A stretch of DNA of 64,000 bases from Alopecurus myosuroides (lineage: Eukaryota > Streptophyta > Magnoliopsida > Poales > Poaceae). Of the stretch, positions 10,193 to 21,778 are shown piece after piece. The notes below the pieces were generated by a model, which had not been told where the DNA came from, searched no databases, and was given only the letters and a program-made list of their open reading frames with translations. How positions within the stretch are numbered: position 1 is the stretch's first letter; every line of letters starts with the position of its first letter. Location of the stretch: contig CM054062.1 in the NCBI GenBank assembly GCA_028641055.1, positions 25,596,037 through 25,660,036 of the forward strand. Direction: 5' to 3'. The translations under genes were made by a program, and so were the position numbers.

Positions 10193-11554
10193 GAGGGAGA
10201 TGAGACCCTGGTCGCACAAGTGTTAGGCTGCAACATTACGGAGTTCCCGATCAAATACCTAGGGCTACAGCTGGCTTTGCGTCCACTTACCAAGAGTGAG
10301 TGGCAGCCTTTGCTGGATCAAGTTCTGAGATGCGTTCCGGCTTGGCAAAGCGGTATGATAGCAAGGGCTGGGAGGCTGACATTGGTCAAATCCGTTGTTG
10401 CTGCAAGACCAGTGCACCAACTGTTAGTGGCAGAGGCGCCTTGTTGGTTGCTAGAGGAGATTGACAAGTGGATGAGGGGGTTGCTTTGGGCAGGAGCGGA
10501 GAAAGCAAATGGAGGACAGTGTCTGGTTGCGTGGGAGAACGTGTGCAAACCATATTGCTTTGGGGGTCTGGGAGTAAAAAACTTGGAACTCCAGGGTTTG
10601 GCTCTGCGAGTGAGATGGGAATGGCTTAGGAGGACCGATGCTTCGAGACCTTGGCAGGGCCTCCCCATGCTCAAGGACACAATGGCTGCAGAGGTGTTCA
10701 ACAGTCTAGTCAGCATCAGGGTAGGAGATGGTAAAAGAACGCTGTTTTGGAAGGACAGATGGTTGGGAGGTGCAGCGGTCTGTGATATTGCCCCTTTGCT
10801 TAGGGGCTCAGTTAACGCTAGGACAGCAAACAAGAGAACGGTGCATGATGCCCTGGTTGCTAACAAATGGATAACTGATTGTAGAGGAGTGTGGTCTGAG
10901 GAGATGGCAACCCAAAGTGTGCATCTGTGGCTGGCAATCCAGGAAGTGCCGAGGGAGGAGCCCAGGGAGGATGAGTTCTCTTGGCCTATGGCTGCATCGA
11001 AGAAGTACTCTGCTTCTTCGACATACAAGGCACTATTGTGGGGCCAGATTAGATTCCCACTCTCTAGGGGAGTTTGGAAGTGTTGGGCACCAGTGAAATG
11101 TAAGCTGTTCATGTGGTTAGCTATCCAACACAGACTATGGACTACGGATAGAAGAGCGAGGCATGGCTTACAGGAACACCCAGATGTTTGCAAGTTGTGC
11201 TTGCAGGAGTTGGAGTCCTCGGATCACATATTGGCTTCGTGTGTGTACACAAGACAGGTATGGGTGAATTGCACAAGGATTCTGAGACTACAGGTTACCA
11301 CGCCTACGGTATCTGATACTCTGGAAAACTGGTGGCTTGCGGTCCGCGAGAGATTTAGGGGCAAGCAAAGGAAAGCAGTCGATACTCTAATAACCCTCAC
11401 CACATGGATGATTTGGAAACAACGCAACGCAAGGGTCTTCGGAAACACCAGTCAGATTTGTGATGAAGGCACTCTCGCCTCCAGAATCTTGGAGGAGTTG
11501 AGGCGTTGGGATGAGGCAGGAGCAGGAGCTGGAGTCCTCCTTCGCGAGGAGTAG
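10193..11554 (+). pseudogene. LINE ORF2 C-terminal part (RT thumb and zf-RVT region)
   Basis: One uninterrupted frame of about 450 codons runs into the LINE from the target duplication and ends at the stop at 11,552-11,554. The first residues (YLGLQL, then WQPLLDQVL and GRLTLVKSVV) are the post-catalytic part of plant LINE reverse transcriptases. The last third carries the zinc-binding zf-RVT domain: WKCWAPVKCKLFMW, then the cluster CKLC...DHILASC, roughly residues 310-365. The YADD active site lies upstream of the truncation and is absent. The lack of stops over 450 codons suggests a fairly recent insertion. Any ATG-start product would be fortuitous. Confidence 0.92.
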
Positions 11555-11682
11555 GCTAGGTGTTGAGTGGAGTGAGCTCGACAGCATAGTTGGGTGCAAC
11601 TAGTGCTGTCGTCTTGTAATGTCTGTAAACTCTATCTTCTATAAAAATCAGGTATGCAATTGCATACCCTCGAAAAAAAAAA
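10193..11682 (+). mobile_element. 5'-truncated LINE (non-LTR retrotransposon)
   Basis: A + strand fragment ends in an A-run at 11,673-11,683 and is bracketed by a perfect 14-bp direct repeat, ACAAGGTGGTTGAA, at 10,179-10,192 and 11,683-11,696. These are the marks of target-primed reverse transcription. Only the last third or so of a normal plant LINE ORF2 remains; endonuclease and the RT catalytic core are missing, so the copy was dead on arrival. Confidence 0.93.
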
Positions 11683-11696
11683 ACAAGGTGGTTGAA

Positions 11697-13561
11697 AGCC
11701 TCATGCCCCGTGAGTGTGAAAACCTACTCCATGATTACTCAAATTAAGATTCCTAATAAGCTTTGTACAATCATAATAAGTATTAATGACACCATAGAGA
11801 ACCGCAAAGAGGTACCTCTTGCCCCATGACATGGAAACAAGCCCATGTTACAATGACAAGATGAACAAACGGAGTAGACTCATTATCCTTTTTATTTTTA
11901 TTCACTATTATGCATAGCTTCTTATTTTATTATAGGATGTGTTGTAGAGTCACTCAAGCTGTAAGTAAATTTCCACCATGATAAAGTATGGCTTGGGTTA
12001 GCGGTCCAATGCGTTTCTCTAGTCATATAGATACTTACTCATCAAAACTTACTATTCCTCTATTTCATTTCGGCATGGCAGGAGTCCAAAAACAAAAGTA
12101 CATGATATCAACCAAATGTAAATTTTTTGTGCAATGTTGAAAGCTTTCCGGTGATACACGTTTATAGCTAGCTCCCAACCACACACTTTTCAAACGCAAA
12201 ACTTGTGGCTCCCATTATTGGGTCATGTTTATTATATGCATAAAAAGTAAAGTGTTCCTTCAAAAGTTCGTGAGAGTCCTATCCCAAGTTCAACCCATGA
12301 AAATTAATAAAGTGAATATATTAATTTAGAACATAAATAACACGATAACATGGTGAACATACTCGGAATAGCAATGAAGCTAATGGGAAGATATGGTGGA
12401 CTCACTGGAAATACTTGGCTAAGGAGTGTTGGAAACAAGTTTTTACTTGTTGGAATTTTTAAATTTTTGGGCTAGCAAGAGGGAGATAGTTGACCAGATA
12501 CTATGCATGCATATGTCCATAGAACTACTAATTTCATGACAAACTAAATAAACCAGCAATTAACATCAAGGACATGAATAAGAGATAGCTCAAGACAACA
12601 TTATTGCAAATTTCTACACATAAAAAGCCTATAAATCATGCAAACATATGTAGCTCTTCAAATCAACCATGGCATCCCTATTCCAAGTCATAATACTAGC
12701 ATCCAATACATTCCAACCCCAAACTCCAGTAGCTCAATCTCATATAAAATGATGGATGTGGTCTTATCAAAACAAAAATAAAAACAAAAACTAGACGCTT
12801 CAAGTCTCTACGATAAATTCTTTGCTTAGAAAAACAGAAAGTAGACGTGTGCTAACCAAAAGAGTGTAGATACAGTGGGGTGTTCATCACATCCCCAAGC
12901 TTATGGCTTTCACCATTCTTGGATGTCTTAAGGCGCAGCTCCTCTATTCCCTGTGAAAAAACTTCACAAAACATGTTTCTCCCATTCTTTTTATGTGGGG
13001 TGAGATTAGCAAGGACAAACAAATCACATGATTTCTGTGCAAAATTCCAAATCAAATGCTCCAGTAGATAGACAATAAGGTTCATTATGTTGTATGTTCA
13101 CTCTCTTGCTTGAAAGAATCATGGAAATTCGATTCCCAAGCCCAAAGAGTGCATAAAACAAAAGAAGGCAGAATCTGTCCAGAAAAGCAGCAGCAGCAAA
13201 ACGAACGTTTTTACCTAAGCTAGACTCGTCAAACAATTAAGCCAATTTTTGTGCTTACAGAGGACGAAAAGTTGTAGAACATACTAAAAAATTAGCTCAA
13301 TCCGACATACCAATAAAAAACTTAAAATCATACGGTGAACAGACTCGTGCTGAAACAGAAATTTCATGCACTAGGATAGCAACTTATAAGTCCAAATGGG
13401 TTTGACTTGACTCTTTATTGAAAATTCCAGAATTAAAACAAAAAAACTAATATCTTGAGACAGAAAGAGGACACTAGGAAAATCCAAACAAAAACAACCG
13501 GGTTGCCTCCTGTAAAGCGCTTTCTTTATAGCCATATAGCTAGGCTTTACTTACTTGATAA
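11697..13561 (-). other. Athila internal domain without pol
   Basis: About 1.9 kb of AT-rich noncoding DNA occupies the place where pol would follow gag-protease. I could not see RT, RNase H or integrase motifs on either strand. The stretch next to gag (about 13,500-13,560) contains GGTTGCCTCC, a phrase typical of deletion-derived grass Athila elements. Confidence 0.6.
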
Positions 13562-14908
13562 TCAAGAGGGATAAAGCTCATGAGGGATCTTGTTCTTCAG
13601 CGTGCCCCTCTTCCTTGGGAAGTGCTCCATGCTTTTCTTGTGAGGGAACTGAAACTTGACATTTCGTTCCTTGGAGTCTATGATTGCACCTATAGTACGA
13701 AGAAAAGTTCTACCCAAAATAATAGGACTAGGGGATTTATCCCCCATATCCATAATAATGAAATCAACGGGTACGAAAGTCATGTGCAATTCAATCATAA
13801 CATATTTTACTTGTCCTACAGCATGTTTAGTAGAGTTATCAGCAAGGACAAATTCACTTGAGCACTTTTCTAAATTTTCTAGTTCTAGCAATTCATATAA
13901 TTCTTTAGAGAGTACCGATACACTAGAACCTAGATCTAACATAGCATGGTGAATTTCTTTTCCAATTGAAACTAGCACCTTGGGGATCCATGCATCCCCA
14001 ATCTTAGGAGGTATCATGGCCTCATTCTTGTACCTAGAAATTTTTTCTTGCAAGACATGATTAGCAATATAAGATCCAAAGCCAGGTTGATTAACATTTA
14101 TAGTGGGATCACTAGCAAATTTTTGTAGAGTAGCAATAAGTTCTTGCAAGCTAATTTTTTCTAAATCCAGCAATGGATCCTTAATTTCAGTAAGCATCAT
14201 AATTTCCTCTACTTTTCCTTTTCTATTATGCATATTAAAAATCTCATAGCGATCATCAAAAATATCCTCGGGCACTTCAGCCTTTTTTAAGCTCTCTTTA
14301 ATTTTAACCTCTAAGAGCAAACTTTCAAGAAAAACATGGGTATTTGCAGCATTAGTACTAGTAAAAGATCCCCCACATTCATTATCTAAAAAGGCTCTAG
14401 AAGTTTCAGAAAGTCCCTTATAAAACATATGCATAAGTATCCAATCTCTAAAGCCATGCCCTATTCCATATGATCTACTTCTAAATCTCTCCCATGCTTG
14501 TATCATTGATTCATCTTTTTCTTGTTTAAAGGTAATGAGCAATTGTTTAACATTGTAATTCTTTTCAGCATGACAAAACATTTCAATAAATGCAACCCTT
14601 AAGTTGAACCAAGTAGTAAAATTGCTAGGAGGCCATCTTAATATGCAATCTAATGCTTTGCCTCCTAGTGAGTAGGGAAAGAGTTTAACTTTAGTAGTGT
14701 TGATGTTTGCATGATTCAAGTTCAAAGTTTTACATCTTTCATCAAATTTCTTAAGATGGAACAAAGGGTCTTCTTTAGGCTTTCCATAGAAACGAGATTC
14801 ATAAATCATTTTAATAACACTAGGATCTACCTCTAATTTTTCAACGGGAATATTTAGCTCTTGAGGGAAATTCCTAACATTGAACGGCCAATAAGTTCTC
14901 TGCTCCAT
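13562..14908 (-). CDS. Retrotransposon gag-protease polyprotein, intact frame
   Basis: A 448-codon uninterrupted frame. Residues about 45-180 resemble the Retrotrans_gag capsid domain (for example GKALDCILRWPPSNFTTW and QAWERFRSRSYGIGHGF). No zinc knuckle is evident. Residues about 310-420 form a retropepsin-like protease with the active-site triplet context LDLGSSVSVLS (Asp near 325) and the flap-distal motif IILGRTFL (near 397). The frame ends right after protease with no RT behind it. The ATG at 14,906-14,908 follows an AT-rich leader. Gag would form particles and protease would process it; replication would need pol in trans. An open frame in an element with LTRs about 2% diverged may reflect selection for gag or chance. 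Confidence 0.92.
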   Translation of the reverse strand: MEQRTYWPFNVRNFPQELNIPVEKLEVDPSVIKMIYESRFYGKPKEDPLFHLKKFDERCKTLNLNHANINTTKVKLFPYSLGGKALDCILRWPPSNFTTWFNLRVAFIEMFCHAEKNYNVKQLLITFKQEKDESMIQAWERFRSRSYGIGHGFRDWILMHMFYKGLSETSRAFLDNECGGSFTSTNAANTHVFLESLLLEVKIKESLKKAEVPEDIFDDRYEIFNMHNRKGKVEEIMMLTEIKDPLLDLEKISLQELIATLQKFASDPTINVNQPGFGSYIANHVLQEKISRYKNEAMIPPKIGDAWIPKVLVSIGKEIHHAMLDLGSSVSVLSKELYELLELENLEKCSSEFVLADNSTKHAVGQVKYVMIELHMTFVPVDFIIMDMGDKSPSPIILGRTFLRTIGAIIDSKERNVKFQFPHKKSMEHFPRKRGTLKNKIPHELYPS

Positions 14909-15223
14909 TTTCCAAGTTTTTATGTAGTTTTTAATTTTTTATGCAAAACTGAAAAGTAAAGTAACTAGGAAAATTCGAAATACTAAAATAAACTAAATAA
15001 CTAAATGCAAAGCTAAAATGCAAACTAAAATAAAATATGCAAGACAAAACAAAAACAAGAACAAAAACAAGACAAGAAACCAAACAATCTACTTGAAAGA
15101 AGGTGGAGATAGAAAGGACGGTACTCACGTAGGTGCAACCTCCCCAAGATTAGGTGTTTGCACACCTTGTTGGTGATGAAGACTTCTTGTGAGCTCCCTT
15201 GGACAACTCCTTCACCTATGGCT
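14909..15223 (-). other. AT-rich gag leader
   Basis: This is the untranslated leader between primer site and gag, rich in AAAACAAGAAC-type repeats. I see nothing else. Confidence 0.5.
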
Positions 15224-15240
15224 CCCCAGCAACGGCGCCA
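15224..15240 (-). promoter_or_regulatory. Primer-binding site (tRNA-Asp type)
   Basis: On - it reads TGGCGCCGTTGCTGGGG, located 10 bp inside the 5' LTR. It matches the tRNA-Asp-complementary PBS used by Athila-lineage elements. Confidence 0.85.
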
Positions 15241-15250
15241 GAAAAACGCT

Positions 15251-16960
15251 TGATGGCTAGGTTGAGACTCCAAGTGCAGAGTGTGTAGCTAGTGGCAAGC
15301 CTTCTTCCCCACGAGGGTGGCTCGAGGGTTTATATCGAATTCTTGGGGAGCCAGTATTTCAGCAGTTGTCTTCCAAGCTTCCTCCAGGATCCTGCAAACA
15401 AGTAGAGAATTTTGTGCCCTCAACCTCACCAAGTGGTTGTCAAGCACAAGGTGTGAGACTTCTAAATTGCAATGCAAAACTGAAAGTAAATGTGCAATAA
15501 TTAAATCTACTACTAAATGCAAATGAGAAAATAAATATGCAATGGATTGTTTTCGTATTTTTGTGATGCAAGTGGTGATGGAGATAATGTAAATTTGAAT
15601 TGGAGATGCAAGTAAAGTAAAGTGCAAGTAAGTAAATTGCAGCAAAGTAACTAGAGTGTTTTCTTATATTTAAAATAGGACCGGGGTTCATGGTTTCACA
15701 CTTGCATTCTCTCAAATAAAGTGGTAGACGGTGGACATAAAGAATTACATGTGAGATTACAATAACATGTTTAACATTGAGTACTTTCATATGGGCATCA
15801 CGTCCTAGCATAGAGATCTCTACGGTCATATTGATCCCTCTTATACTCCACCAAGATGCGAAATAAATCATAACACCTCGATAATTAAGGAAAAACCAGA
15901 GTATAGCTTTAAGCAATGTGACATGAAGTTGAAGTAAGAACTTGCTAGATCTAGTCATGGAGATTGATTAGTGTCACTTCAAATCCCCGGTAACAAGGTA
16001 CTCCTTTTTATCCCTAGTGAGGTAACTAAGAAAGGTTTAACAAAACCTAAGTGGATCGCTGAACTTCTGTCACTTTCACAGCACTAGCCACCCCCCGTTA
16101 CTCCAACTAATGCACCCATCACCCCACACACGCTCTCAAGAACTAGATTGATCAAAGCTAGCAAATAAGAACGGGGTACATAAGATACATCTACTCAAAT
16201 AACTCAAGAGAAACAATTGCAATCTCAGATTCAATAACTCATAGAAAAGATCCACCACATAGGAATTACAACGGTGCCCGTAATCATGTGAGGCAGCTCG
16301 TACAGATCTAATTAGTGAAGCACATAGAGAGAGAGATACAAGTGATACTTCCACAAACCCATAGCCCTGGGGTGGACTACTCCCTCTTGATGGAGATGTC
16401 GATGGAGATGACGTTGGAGGGGTAGGAGATCACACCGGCGACGCCCCGCCGGAGTTTTCCCCCTCCAATCTGGAACTTCTGGTCTCTGTTTTGGTGTTTC
16501 GGTGTTTCGGCGGCGCTCCTCTCTGTAAGGGTACGGGGGACCCTTTTTATAGTCGGTTTTAGGTCAAGATGGAGTCGGTAAGTCAAAGATGGAAGGAATT
16601 GGGGCCACAGGGGCCAAAAGGGGGCCTCTCACGCGGCCAAGGAATCTGGCCGCGTGGAGGGTCCTATTTTGGGCCTCCTTGCCCAATTCTCGTGGATCCT
16701 TCGCCCGCAAGTCTTCTCCTTCCAAGAAAATGACCCCCGCAGATTTTCAGGTGATTTCGCGGAAGTTTGCCCCCTGAAACGTCAAAAATATAGAAAACAG
16801 GGTTTCTGACAGGCAGGGTTAATTCCATAAAAGTTGGGGGACTTTGTAATTTAACCCCAAAATACTATAAAACATTGAATTATACCCTTATATGATGCAA
16901 TATGTAATAGAAAACCATGTGAAAATATGCAAAATTCATCTATGCATTTTACATGCATCA
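15251..16960 (-). repeat. 5' LTR of the Athila element
   Basis: This is the uninterrupted 1,710-bp LTR, partner of 6,489-9,690. It preserves the empty target of the CACTA near 16,190, which proves the CACTA arrived after this retrotransposon. Confidence 0.95.
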
Positions 16961-16965
16961 ATAAT

Positions 16966-19900
16966 TTACCAACACTAGGGAAAAATAATTCTATTTGCAA
17001 ACAACATTGAATGTAAGCAAAACAATAGTGAAACACTTCTTAACATGATATTCCTAAGGGAACATTGTGTTAAAAAATACACCACAACTAAACATACTAG
17101 GAGGCACAAAGTATTACTAACACTTCACTCAACCAAGTATAACAATCAATTATTTTCCTTGGTGGAAAATACTACACAAACACATAAAAATATATGCTAC
17201 TAGCAAAACAAGTGCATGGTAGGGAATTTGTATTCCTTACCAAAAATGCAATGGGACCAGTGGGTTATGGGCCCACTAATACCAAGGCATCAAGAGGTAA
17301 AAACCCCTCTGGTCACACTTGACAAAATAATCTATCAAAGCTTTCATCACACAACTATCATACTAGTGAAAACAATAAACATTTGCTACACATGCATTTC
17401 TATAAAATAAAGTACAAATTAACAGAGATGATAACATCAAAATTTCAGTACCAAAATGGTACTGGACTTCTCACAACCACATCAAAACTTAGGTAAAACA
17501 AACCTACAAAGATTGGCTCACACAATATATTCAATAATAAAACTAGGAAATTAACAAATGCTATTTCTATTTCTATTTGACTTTCCAAACATGCACACAC
17601 TTTGTAATGTAATTGTATTGCAACAAAACAACCTAATAACTGGTAGTAACACATCTATACATGCTAGGAAACAAGTTTCAACAATCAAACATTTATTTAA
17701 ACAAATACACAAGTAATCAAGAAAACAGGAAAGTTCTTGTTTCTAGAAATGCACACAAAAATTAATATAGAGCTCTAAAAATTAATCCAAGCTAGTATTA
17801 GATAGATCTATTCATACACAAATTCATCCAATTGGATTCACATCAAAAATTATTTTTAAACTCCTTCTAAAAATCCTAGAAAAGCCTACTAGTCATTTAC
17901 CAAAATGGGTGGCATTTCCATTTGGTAACTCTCCTTGATGTGAGGCCAAGTGCTAATGATATATATCCTCACTAGGTACTCAAAACAACCTGGTTTGACC
18001 AAAATGGAGACACACACAAAAAGTTATGTCCAAAATGGTTAAACAGACACTCTGTGGCAATTAAATAACCACAACAAAAATCATGAAAATTTAAATCTAC
18101 CACCTGGATGTGTTCAAGAAAAAGTATATCTACTGCCACAAAAATTTGTAGATTTTATCTAGCATTAAACTATTTTTAACAAGCTCAAAGCAAACCTGCA
18201 AGTTTCAGTAAAGATTTAAAAGAAAATAAAAACACACAGGCGGGCTCGTTTCTCACTGGCACGGCCCAACTAGGTGCCAAGGCGGCCCAACGCGGCTGGC
18301 GCGCGCGCGTCACGCGGGAAAGCGGCCATTCAACAGGGTCCGTTGATCTCCGGATCAACGCCCCACGTTCGTCTTCTTCCTCTACTCCCTCTCCCTCTCT
18401 CGCCCGAGTACGACGGGGAAAATGGGCGACGGCCGTGGCGCTCACTGTGGGAGACGGCGAGGGGCGGCGCGGGGTCGGAGTTGTTGCAGGGCAGTCGAGG
18501 GGCGCTGGAGATGGCGTCGGTAGCAGCGTCCAACGACGGAAGACGGCGGTGCGGCCACGGCGGCGAGTTCGGCGGTGAGGCCCGTCCTGCAAACGAGGGA
18601 ACCAGAGGGCATGTCAGGGAGGCTGCTACAGTCACGGGGAGCTTATCGATGGCGAACACGGTCGATGGGAGGGCACGGGAGGGCTGCTCCACCTCGGGTT
18701 CGAGCACGGTGGCCGGCGGCGGAAATCATCCCATGGAGCTCGCTAGAGCTCACAGGTTCGATGGAGGCTGCTCGAGGTGGGTGTGGGGAAGTGAGGGAGT
18801 GCATAGGTGAGCGGATGGGGGGAGTGGTGGCTTATACTCGTGGCATTTGGTCGATGGCATGGGGGCACTCTCGGGATGTGATAAAATGGCATGGGGGCGA
18901 GCTCTAGCTCGTGTCCACGACATGCTAGGGTATGGGATCATGTCAGGGGGCAAGGAGGGGTTAGGGGCAAGTCAATAATGGCTCTAGAGGGGTGGAGAGG
19001 CCAAGGCATGGCCATAAGGCCCACTGCACGGTGCAGCCAGGGCATGCCCACTCCTCTTTGTCTTCACCACTTTCACACAAGCACTCTCTCTCCCTAGATC
19101 TTCTAGAAGCATAGCAAAGGATCCAATGTGGAGTCCAAAGTATAGTCAACACAATTGACAAGGTGGCATTTCAAGTTTTGAAAAAAAAGTAACTGAAAAC
19201 GGTTGTCAAACTTTGTAACAGCAACTGTTTCTGAAAATTTCAGAAAATTCAGTTAACACTTGGAGAAATTTTTCTAAGTGTTGGAAAGCAGATGAGATGA
19301 GCAAAAAGTTCAGAATGTTTTCAGATGGCGAATGAATTCCAAATTTTGTTTTCAAAGTTGGAGTTTTTTAAACATGTTTTAAAATTTTAGAAACATCTTT
19401 TGAAAACAAATTTGGAGAAGTGGAAGGCTATGAAAACATAGTGGGAAAATAGGCACTTTCTGTTTTTCTTTGTTATCTAAAAATGCCTTTTTCCACAAAA
19501 ACAACAAGCAAATGATTGTTTTTATTATTCAAAAATTCAAACCAAGGTTATGGGGTTTTAGGCCATATATCAAGGAACAAATACAAGTCAAGAAAACACA
19601 AAATGGAATATCATAGCCTAGTGAAAACAAGTGTGGAAAACAGGTACTTGGCTATATTTCCAAGGCATAGTTTCTATAGAAAACTTAGAAGAAAACCTCC
19701 ATAAATCATTTTGAAATTTTGTTTTCTTGGATCCAACAAGTTTAAAAGTTTATATCAAGATGCTATCAATCATGATCCAAGTCTTGGAATAAAAATCACT
19801 CAAGTAACATCAGGGAAAACAATAGGGAAAAATTATAAAAGTGTTTTCAGGAAAATTTTGGATTGGTTTTAAAATTAAATAAAGCTTGCATTGCATATAT

Positions 19901-20018
19901 GATTATGACCACACACACATGTTGGTTCAAACAATTATGTTGTTGTAAAAAAATTTGTTAGCCCACATTTTTGTCTCCTTGAACTACAGTACAAGGTTCC
20001 GAAAACTGGGGTGTGACA
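16966..20018. other. Solo LTR, right piece with GC-rich block
   Basis: This is LTR sequence continuing from 6,488. The GC-rich segment 18,235-19,100 includes GCGCGCGCGCGTCACGCGGG and open frames on both strands without recognisable domains. It probably holds the LTR promoter and transcribed R region. The remainder is AT-rich noncoding sequence to the terminal GTGTGACA. Confidence 0.55.
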
Positions 20019-20337
20019 GAAGCAATGTTGTGACAAAATAACTGAGAAATACAAAACTGGGTGCATTTCTTGGACTCAAACAGCAATGTGTCAAATTGAT
20101 ATAGCAAATATATATGTCAAATTACAAGCAGTTTGGCAACTACAACTGCCTATAGTTTAGAGCTAGGAAAAAATTGTGTTTAACAAAAAATGTAGGCCAA
20201 ATAACAGAAAGTTGGGAACTAAATTACAAGGACATCTAGTTGGGAGTATCATGTGGGGCATTCTGTGAATTTTGCACCACTTCTTGAGTATCCTCAGGGG
20301 CAAGTTCATTCAGATCTGGCACAGGAGAAACATTCTG

Positions 20338-21762
20338 CTAGTCATCTCCAAAAAGCATGTAGTATGCAGATCCTCTTCCTCTGTTGTATGATGAAGTCCT
20401 TGCTCTTCCTACTGTTGTTGTTCCTCTTGCTGGCATACCACTTCCCCTTGCTGGCACATTGTTACCTGCTCTGGATGTATCCTGTTCGGTAGTGCTTGTT
20501 TCGGCATGTTGTCTCTTCTTTCTTCCCCTAGAATTGCATGTTTGTGTATTTCTTGGTTCTTTACCCCTAGAACAACCTCTTCCTCTAACACTACCTTTGT
20601 CCATTGCAGTAGTTAGTCTCGGACCTGGGATTGGTTCCCTTGCAGCTGCCACAAATGCCATTTCTTCTGGCAATGGTACCACTGGTTTTTGAACTACACA
20701 ATGTGCTCTCTCCTGTACAGCCCCAAATAGAAAGTGTCAAATTCTTCTAGTACTAATGTAAGTAATACTGTAGTAACAATTAATAGGGAAAACCAAATTT
20801 ATAAATGAAAAGGTAGGACATGTTGGACAGCAATGTACTTGGAGATGTATCAGTTGGTTTTGTGCATGGTTTTCCGAAATATTAAATTACCTCAAATCCC
20901 ATCCTATAAACCATCATTTATGGTTGGTTTCCTGGATCAGTTGAAGTACGGACAGGTTGGACAGCTATGTGCTACAATAATCATAATGAGGGAAAGTAGT
21001 AACAATAACATATTATAATGACTCTCTTCTGAATTATGCATACTAATCAAGGGAACACGTATTTCTTACTTGTATGATTTCTGGAATGTCATATTCTTCA
21101 TCCTCGACAGTTGCATTTCAGTTGCTTGCTCACTTGTTGCATACTTGTAATTCCCTTTCTTGTTATGACCTGGTTTTCCACAAATTCCACAATTCATAGC
21201 AACCCCGTGCTTTATAATTATCTTGGCCCCATTCTTCTCCTTTTCTTCTGGTCCTTTTCTTCTATTTTTCTTAGGCCTTCACATTACTTTGCTATATAGA
21301 GGGGGATGGACTAGAGCACCATTCATTTTTTGCCAATGAACTCTACCCCTCAATGGCACAAGGTTATGGGCATAAGCTTTCTTGAAAGTTTCTACTGTGT
21401 AGCAGCTGTGCACAAGTATTTCAGGGTCGATTCTCTCATTCCTGCAACATGCAATGGCATGATGGCAAGGGATGCCAGTAAGCTGCCATATGTTACAATC
21501 ACAAGCCTTTGCCTTAAAATCCATATTGTACTCTCTTTCCATTTCCCCTGATGTGACATGAAATATTCCTCCACCTACAACATGGACACTACAATTAGCT
21601 GCAAACTCTGTCAATTTGTCCAATTTCTTTTAGATTTTTGAGCATATTCTTCCAGTCCATCCTTCTGCTTCATTCTGCTTTGAAACCATCATGTTCATCA
21701 TCTGGTAGAATATTTTTTCTAGCATGGACAGAATAGGGTCCTCTCTGGCATCTAAAATGTAC
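20338..21762 (-). pseudogene. MULE (mudrA-like) transposase, C-terminal remnant
   Basis: Reading on -, a candidate acceptor at about 21,763 opens an exon (LDAREDPILSMLEKIFYQ) that meets an in-frame stop near 21,631. It continues with KLDKLTEFAANC and the SWIM zinc finger CDCNIWQLTGIPCHHAIAC, all within 21,279-21,623, and runs through a basic linker to the knuckle CGICGKPGHNKKGN, where the last ligand position is Asn. A probable intron (about 20,717-21,068) precedes the Arg/Gly-rich tail (EEMAFVAAAREPIPGPR to YYMLFGDD, stop at 20,338). The N-terminal FAR1/MULE DDE catalytic region is absent: the 5' untranslated region lies directly upstream. It cannot transpose itself, but its termini might be mobilised in trans. 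Confidence 0.85.
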
Positions 21763-21778
21763 CTGCATTTATAACATT

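Larger units (their letters stand above)
6489..16960 (-). mobile_element. Athila-lineage LTR retrotransposon, gag-protease only (non-autonomous)
   Basis: Two LTRs flank a - strand internal domain: the 5' LTR at 15,251-16,960 and the 3' LTR at 6,489-9,690. A perfect 5-bp target duplication ATAAT lies at 6,484-6,488 and 16,961-16,965. The primer site matches a tRNA-Asp-type sequence and the polypurine tract abuts the left LTR. The only long reading frame is gag-protease (13,562-14,908); there is no reverse transcriptase, RNase H or integrase. The LTRs differ at about 35 positions by eye over 1.7 kb (near 2%). A CACTA and a LINE have inserted into it later. Confidence 0.92.
527..20018. mobile_element. 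Solo LTR of a long-LTR retrotransposon, with two nested insertions
   Basis: It starts TGTAAGGTTCCCC at 527 and ends GGGGTGTGACA at 20,018, so it has TG...CA ends with TGT/ACA terminal inversion. The flanks TAAGC and GAAGC agree at 4 of 5 bases. When the Helitron (1,993-5,158) and the Athila element (6,489-16,960 plus one TSD copy) are removed, about 5.85 kb remains in three pieces: 527-1,992, 5,159-6,488 and 16,966-20,018. No second LTR copy, primer site or gag-pol lies between the ends. That is what recombination between two LTRs leaves behind. A GC-rich block near the right end (18,235-19,100) resembles in position the GC-rich block in the Tekay-type LTR at 30,540-31,190. Confidence 0.7.

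Noticed and set aside
10318..11193. A 291-codon frame on -
   Set aside because: It is the antisense shadow of the LINE ORF2, which has clear zf-RVT motifs.
18185..19161. Several open frames on both strands as genes
   Set aside because: They lie in the GC-rich promoter-like block of a solo LTR, overlap each other on opposite strands and show no domain.
527..20018. A single 19.5 kb intact LTR retrotransposon
   Set aside because: No second copy of the terminal sequence exists near either end, and the only gag found belongs to the nested Athila element with its own LTRs and TSD.
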